A program made the translations under genes and the position numbers. A stretch of DNA of 10,058 nucleotides from NCBI GenBank assembly GCA_024405235.1, contig JAKSPA010000043.1:1-10058 (forward strand). The letters run 5' to 3'. The notes beneath the pieces were generated by a model. That model was not told the origin of the DNA, ran no database searches, and saw only the letters and a program-made list of their open reading frames with translations. Each line of letters begins with the position of its first letter. The stretch's first letter is position 1. Below, in pieces: positions 6,587-10,058 of this stretch. This DNA is from Lentisphaeria bacterium. GTDB lineage: Bacteria > Verrucomicrobiota > Lentisphaeria > Oligosphaerales > Oligosphaeraceae.

Positions 6587-6601
6587 CTGTTGTATAAACG
6601 G

Positions 6602-6638
6602 AAAATCCCCCAGTGCCATCGGCGCCGGGGGATTTTTT
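6602..6638. terminator. Strong bidirectional rho-independent terminator
   Basis: AAAATCCCCC (6602-6611) pairs perfectly with 6627-6636. Inside, GTGCC pairs with GGCGC (one G-U) around an ATC loop, with a single A/C mismatch between the two stems. Runs of T follow on the plus strand and of A precede it, so it works for the HTH genes and for the convergent symporter gene, whose stop is at 6658. Confidence 0.93.
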
Positions 6639-6657
6639 GATTCAGGCAGAATTCAAA

Positions 6658-8175
6658 TTAGTCTTCGTAGGTGACTGCCTGGGTGAATTTCTCTGTCACG
6701 TCGTCTGCCGGTTTGGCCGTGAGTTTCGTGATGAGAATTGCGGCGATGAGGCTGACGATGAAGCCAGGGATGATCTCATAGACACCAACGAAGCATTTCT
6801 GTATGAATTCGCATTGCGCGCCGAGAGCAGGCATGCAGGTGAACCATGCGATGTCAACGACTGCACCTACAAGAATGCCGGCGATTGCGCCAAGGAAGTT
6901 GAAACGCTTCCAGAAGAGGCAGAGCAGAATCGTCGGACCGAATGCGGCGCCGAAGACGCCCCATGCGTTGGAGACAAGGCCCATGATGGAGCCGCAGCTT
7001 GGGTTGGTTGCGATGAGCAGTGCCAGCAGAGCGACGATGAGAACGATGAAGCGTCCGACCCACAGGAGTTCAGCATCGCTGGATTGCCCCTTGCGGATGA
7101 TCGGCTTATAGACATCGCTGGAGAAGGCGCTGGAAGCGGCCAGCAGCTGGCTGTCAGCGGTGCTCATGGAAGCGGCCAGAACGGCGGACAGAAGAACGCC
7201 GCAGAGGAGTGCTGGGAAGACTTGACGCACCATTTCGATGAAGACGAGTTCGCCGGCAGCGATTTCGGGAGTGTATGCGATGCTCTTGCGGCCGATGATG
7301 CCGATGAGAGCGGCGAAGATGACGACCAGAACTGTCCAGCTGATGCCGATGACGGAGGATTTTCTGATGTTCTTCTGGGATTTAAGAGACATGAAGCGGA
7401 TGATGATGTGCGGCATGCCGAAGTAGCCAAGGCCCCAGCCAAGGCCGGAGGCGATGTCCTTCCAAGCCCATGCGTTGTCCCAGAGGCCGCTTTCCAGACC
7501 AGGGTTCGACGGAAGAGTCTGGAGTGTGAATGCTGCGAATACAGGAGCAAGAAGCATTGCTCCGAGAATCAGCAGTCCTTGGAAGAAGTCGGTCCAGCAG
7601 ACGGCCGAGAAGCCTCCGAGGAAGGTGTAGCTGACGATGACGATGGCCGCCAGATACATTGCATAGATAGGATCAAGTCCGGTGACTGTGTTGAAGAGCG
7701 TGCCGCAGGCCTTGACGCTGGATGCTGTGTAGATGGTATATGCGATGAGGAAGACGATTGCGCAGATGACCTGCAGTGATTTCGATTTTGCAAGGAAGCG
7801 GTTGGTCAGGAACTGCGGGATTGTGATTGCGTCGCCGTAAACGACGGAGAACTTACGGAGTCTAGGCGCAAGGAAAATCCAGCTGAGGGCGTAGCCGATT
7901 GCAAGTCCGACTGGAATCCAGACCTGTCCCATTCCTTTTAGATAGATGGCAGTTGGCAATCCCATGAGCACCCATGCGCTCATGTCGGAGGCGCCTGCCG
8001 AAAGCGCGGCAACCCATGGACGCATCTGACGGTCGCCGAGGAAATAGGTCTTTTCGCCGCCATTTCTATCCTTGAAGAAGAAATAGATGCCAATCGCAAG
8101 CATGCATAGCAGATAGATCACGAAGATCACGATTTCTTCAATCCGCATACTGGCGGACACAAGTGTTTCTTCCAT
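6658..8175 (-). CDS. putP: Sodium/proline symporter, PutP-like (SSS family)
   Basis: 505 residues, close to E. coli PutP (502), with about 13 hydrophobic segments along its length. An inner-membrane carrier that couples solute uptake to sodium. Key PutP positions are kept: LSAGASDMSAWVLMGLP gives D64 and S66 (E. coli D55, S57), and AASMSTADSQLL gives S338 and T339 (E. coli S340, T341), which are the sodium and substrate site residues. FGMPHIIIRFM (252-262) matches the PutP FG-PHI-RFM block. The substrate is most likely proline, but related SSS members carry other solutes, so this is family-level. ATG at 8175 has a GGAGAG about 10 bases upstream; a later ATG at 8148 has none. It stands alone, convergent with the HTH pair and divergent from the hydrolase; no proline-catabolism gene is adjacent. 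Confidence 0.9.
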   Translation of the reverse strand: MEETLVSASMRIEEIVIFVIYLLCMLAIGIYFFFKDRNGGEKTYFLGDRQMRPWVAALSAGASDMSAWVLMGLPTAIYLKGMGQVWIPVGLAIGYALSWIFLAPRLRKFSVVYGDAITIPQFLTNRFLAKSKSLQVICAIVFLIAYTIYTASSVKACGTLFNTVTGLDPIYAMYLAAIVIVSYTFLGGFSAVCWTDFFQGLLILGAMLLAPVFAAFTLQTLPSNPGLESGLWDNAWAWKDIASGLGWGLGYFGMPHIIIRFMSLKSQKNIRKSSVIGISWTVLVVIFAALIGIIGRKSIAYTPEIAAGELVFIEMVRQVFPALLCGVLLSAVLAASMSTADSQLLAASSAFSSDVYKPIIRKGQSSDAELLWVGRFIVLIVALLALLIATNPSCGSIMGLVSNAWGVFGAAFGPTILLCLFWKRFNFLGAIAGILVGAVVDIAWFTCMPALGAQCEFIQKCFVGVYEIIPGFIVSLIAAILITKLTAKPADDVTEKFTQAVTYED

Positions 8176-8230
8176 AAACGTTTTACTCTCCTATTTTTTT
8201 ACGTTGATGTTACGAAATGAACAGTTTGAA

Positions 8231-8258
8231 AATGTAATGTGATAAACGCGGATTTCAA
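8231..8258 (-). promoter_or_regulatory. Candidate promoter for the symporter gene
   Basis: On the minus strand TTGAAA (8258-8253) is followed, after 16 bp, by TACATT (8236-8231). The -35 matches at 5 of 6 and the -10 at 4 of 6. It would give a leader of about 50 nt before ATG at 8175. Confidence 0.4.
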
Positions 8259-8279
8259 CCATGCAGATGATATTTCTAG

Positions 8280-8296
8280 GTATATTTTTGCACTAA
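8280..8296. promoter_or_regulatory. 17-bp T-run/GCACT element, copy 2
   Basis: The plus strand reads gtatatttttgcactaa, 15 of 17 identical to 5384-5400. It lies about 105 bp before the symporter start and just upstream of the candidate promoter. Function unknown. Confidence 0.3.
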
Positions 8297-8367
8297 AGCG
8301 CGGTAAATCTTATGTCGTTGAACACCGGAATTTGTTTTGGGATTTATATTATCGCACGCGAAATTTT

Positions 8368-8397
8368 GTCTGCCGAAATTCTGTTTTTTGGGCAGAC
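8368..8397. repeat. Short inverted repeat in the hydrolase leader
   Basis: GTCTGCC (8368-8374) and GGCAGAC (8391-8397) are exact inverted copies around a 16-bp T-rich centre. It could be an operator or a leader hairpin for the rightward gene. The loop is long and there is no T-run after it, so it is not a terminator. Confidence 0.35.
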
Positions 8398-8538
8398 TAT
8401 TCTCTCTTGTTCGGATTCATATTCCCAAAACGCCGATTCGTCTGTCGCGTCGAACGCATCGCGGCGGCGAAAAATATCTGCTGTTTTGGGAGCAATTCGT
8501 TCGTCAAGCATCCTGTCTGCAGAAACTGTGAGGTCTTT

Positions 8539-10058
8539 ATGGCAAACACACGACGTTTTGAGATAAATGAACTGTTCCCCCAACCGAAGGAAATCATTCT
8601 CGGAGAGGGTATCAGCGAATTGGCGATGGATGTCCGTCTTGCCACAAGCAATGTCCTTCCCATTCAGAGAAAGGCATTGCGTTCCATCTTGACGATGGCT
8701 GGCGTTCGCGTCGTGGCCAACAAGAAGAGATATGTGGTTGACGCACAGGTTCTTGGACCAGAGGAATTCGATTTGTCCAAAGTGCCCGAATCGGTCCGCA
8801 TGGACTTCTATGAACTGGAAATAAAGAACAGCGAAGTATTCATTAGAACTCCCTATCAGGAGGGCATGGTCTGGGCTGCGCAGACTCTTGCGACGCTTTT
8901 CGACATGATGTTCAAGGGCAAGGCGGTGCCGAATCTCATCATCAGAGACTGGCCGATGATTCCGCATCGCGGCGTTATCATGGACGGCAACTGGGGGACC
9001 GAGCGAATGGTCGCCAACGATTGGTTCCAGGCGCTTGATACGATGAGCGCGATGCATTTGAATCTGTGCGGTTTCGGAATATACGACTGCTATCCGGACA
9101 TCCGCATGTCCGGTTACTCCAAACCGTCTGAATTCCTTATGACGATGACGCATTTGGAACCGACGTCGAACGAGCCGTCTTCGGAGAGCAGATTGCGCTA
9201 CTACAATGTCAAATACGACCGCTGGTATGACAAGACCGTTTCGCCAGCGCTTTTCGAAAACGACAATTTCGAGGAAGTCCTCACATACGCGCACGAGCGC
9301 GGCATAATCATTTTCCCTGTCATGAATCTGATGGGGCGTTCCACGCTTCTGCCGAAACTGATTCCTGCACTGTCCGCGTGCGACGAAAAGGGCAAGCCGA
9401 CTGGCTACGGTCTGTGCCTGACCTCTGCCGCGGCACGAGCGGCTTTGAGCGAACATCTCGGCGCTTTCCTTGAACGGTATTTCGAAGAAGGCGTGGAGTA
9501 TTTCCATTTGGGCTTCGACGATTTGTCCGACATTCATCCGCATGCCAACGACGGTCTTCCGGAAAGCGTCTGGTGCAAATGCTCCAAGTGCAAGAAACTC
9601 TCCCATGCCAAGGCCTTCGCGCAGTTCCTCAAGTGGATCGTCGAGTTCCTGGCCAGCAAGAACGTCGGCAAGGTGGTTTTGTTCAGCGATCAGCTCCTGA
9701 AGGGCGAAAAACTGCTCGGTTCGGATTTGGAAGCGCTTTTGAAAGACAAGTCCTTTGCATCAAAAGTCATCATCGACTGGGAGGAGCCAGGCAACGAAGG
9801 CAAGAGCAAGGTCTGGAAGAGCGGCGATGCAAAATTCAAGGATGTGGACGCATGGCAGAGTCCGTTGGTCAACAAAGGCAACTATTCTTTCTTCTCGTCC
9901 TACGAAAAGACGGTTGACGAATTTGTGCTTCGCGCGATGAAAGAGAAATCCGACGGCGTGCTTGTGCGCGGACAGTATGATCCAGCGTATCTGCATCAAG
10001 TCGCAATGCTTGGCGTGCGTTGCTGGGAGACTCCCGATTTGCAGGAGGACACCCTTGA
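8539..10058 (+). CDS. Glycoside hydrolase of the hexosaminidase superfamily (GH20/GH84-like), C-terminus cut by window edge
   Basis: 506 codons visible, open at the right edge. Residues about 10-135 look like the GH20b (zincin-like) domain that precedes the catalytic barrel: it opens ELFPQPKEIILGEG and contains a GMVWAAQTLATL block like the family's GxxxGxQTLxQL. The barrel begins at 142 with PHRGVIMDGNWGTERMVAND, the counterpart of the GH20 RGxxxD strand. The acidic pair sits in EYFHLGFDDLSD (D327, D328). GH20 enzymes have Asp-Glu here, while GH84 O-GlcNAcases use Asp-Asp, so assignment between them is open. A WCKCSKC cluster (C346, C348, C351) follows. No signal peptide is seen, so it is probably cytoplasmic and would act on imported or recycled amino-sugar conjugates. 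GAGG lies five bases before ATG. An inactive relative or a different sugar specificity remains possible. Confidence 0.8.
   Translation, partial: MANTRRFEINELFPQPKEIILGEGISELAMDVRLATSNVLPIQRKALRSILTMAGVRVVANKKRYVVDAQVLGPEEFDLSKVPESVRMDFYELEIKNSEVFIRTPYQEGMVWAAQTLATLFDMMFKGKAVPNLIIRDWPMIPHRGVIMDGNWGTERMVANDWFQALDTMSAMHLNLCGFGIYDCYPDIRMSGYSKPSEFLMTMTHLEPTSNEPSSESRLRYYNVKYDRWYDKTVSPALFENDNFEEVLTYAHERGIIIFPVMNLMGRSTLLPKLIPALSACDEKGKPTGYGLCLTSAAARAALSEHLGAFLERYFEEGVEYFHLGFDDLSDIHPHANDGLPESVWCKCSKCKKLSHAKAFAQFLKWIVEFLASKNVGKVVLFSDQLLKGEKLLGSDLEALLKDKSFASKVIIDWEEPGNEGKSKVWKSGDAKFKDVDAWQSPLVNKGNYSFFSSYEKTVDEFVLRAMKEKSDGVLVRGQYDPAYLHQVAMLGVRCWETPDLQEDTL

Larger units (their letters stand above)
8176..8538. 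other. Divergent intergenic region between symporter and hydrolase
   Basis: 363 bp. The left part is AT-rich and carries a plausible leftward promoter; the right part (from about 8440) is GC-richer. It holds copy 2 of the 17-bp element and a 7-bp inverted repeat at 8368-8397. No clear rightward promoter for the hydrolase was found. The frame in phase with the hydrolase is open from 8230 but has no ATG and no protein-like pattern, so I leave it non-coding. Confidence 0.6.

Noticed and set aside
6613..7779. 388-codon plus-strand open frame, very acidic
   Set aside because: It is antisense to the symporter gene. Its Asp/Glu/Cys-rich composition is what the reverse of hydrophobic membrane codons gives, and it shows no domain pattern.
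8177..8205. AACGT/ACGTT inverted repeat flanking the symporter ribosome site
   Set aside because: Only 5-bp arms around a 19-nt AT-rich loop; too weak to claim a translation-control hairpin.
8230..8538. Open frame in phase with the hydrolase, possible N-terminal extension from GTG at 8239
   Set aside because: There is no ATG, the product is rich in Phe, Arg and Cys without a signal peptide or family match, and the ATG at 8539 has a good ribosome site just where GH20-type similarity begins.
8344..9606. 420-codon minus-strand open frame
   Set aside because: It lies opposite the glycoside hydrolase, whose plus-strand product has clear family motifs. The antisense product is His/Arg-rich with no recognisable pattern.

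Overview
The window looks like ordinary chromosome of a Gram-negative bacterium of roughly 50% G+C. The gene mix is a MoxR/DUF58/von Willebrand (Bat-type) operon, a sodium-coupled PutP-family transporter, a cytoplasmic-looking GH20/GH84-type hexosaminidase and an uncommon pair of helix-turn-helix proteins. I read this as a carbohydrate-using member of the PVC superphylum, possibly Lentisphaerota. That placement is inference from gene content and protein style, with no marker gene to support it.

Layout. Positions 1-5177, all on the minus strand, hold five tightly packed genes read right to left: moxR (AAA+ ATPase), a DUF58 protein, a small membrane protein resembling DUF4381 / the BatD C-terminus, a BatA-like VWA protein, and a fused VWA-TPR protein (BatB plus BatC) that runs off the left edge inside an 18-bp tandem repeat. 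Gaps are 12, 10, -4 and 37 nt, so this is one operon. Positions 5178-5540 are a 363-bp divergent intergenic region with overlapping rightward promoter candidates and a palindrome on the -35 box. Positions 5541-6586 (plus) hold two coupled, homologous XRE-like HTH proteins. A strong bidirectional terminator (6602-6638) separates them from a convergent PutP-like sodium/solute symporter (6658-8175, minus). A second 363-bp divergent region (8176-8538) precedes a rightward glycoside hydrolase gene that is cut by the right edge.

How the parts fit. The Bat-type proteins likely form an inner-membrane complex whose VWA domains are acted on by the MoxR ATPase; the physiological role of such operons (envelope stress, aerotolerance) is known only in part. 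The HTH pair sits divergently from this operon and may regulate itself, and perhaps moxR, through sites in the shared intergenic region. The symporter and the hydrolase are divergent neighbours, but nothing in the sequence ties proline-type uptake to amino-sugar cleavage.

The least explained items are the HTH protein pair with its candidate operator, the hydrolase whose active-site pair reads Asp-Asp instead of the GH20 Asp-Glu, and the expandable Gln/Asn repeat at the left edge. I saw no RNA genes, CRISPR arrays, insertion sequences or prophage parts.
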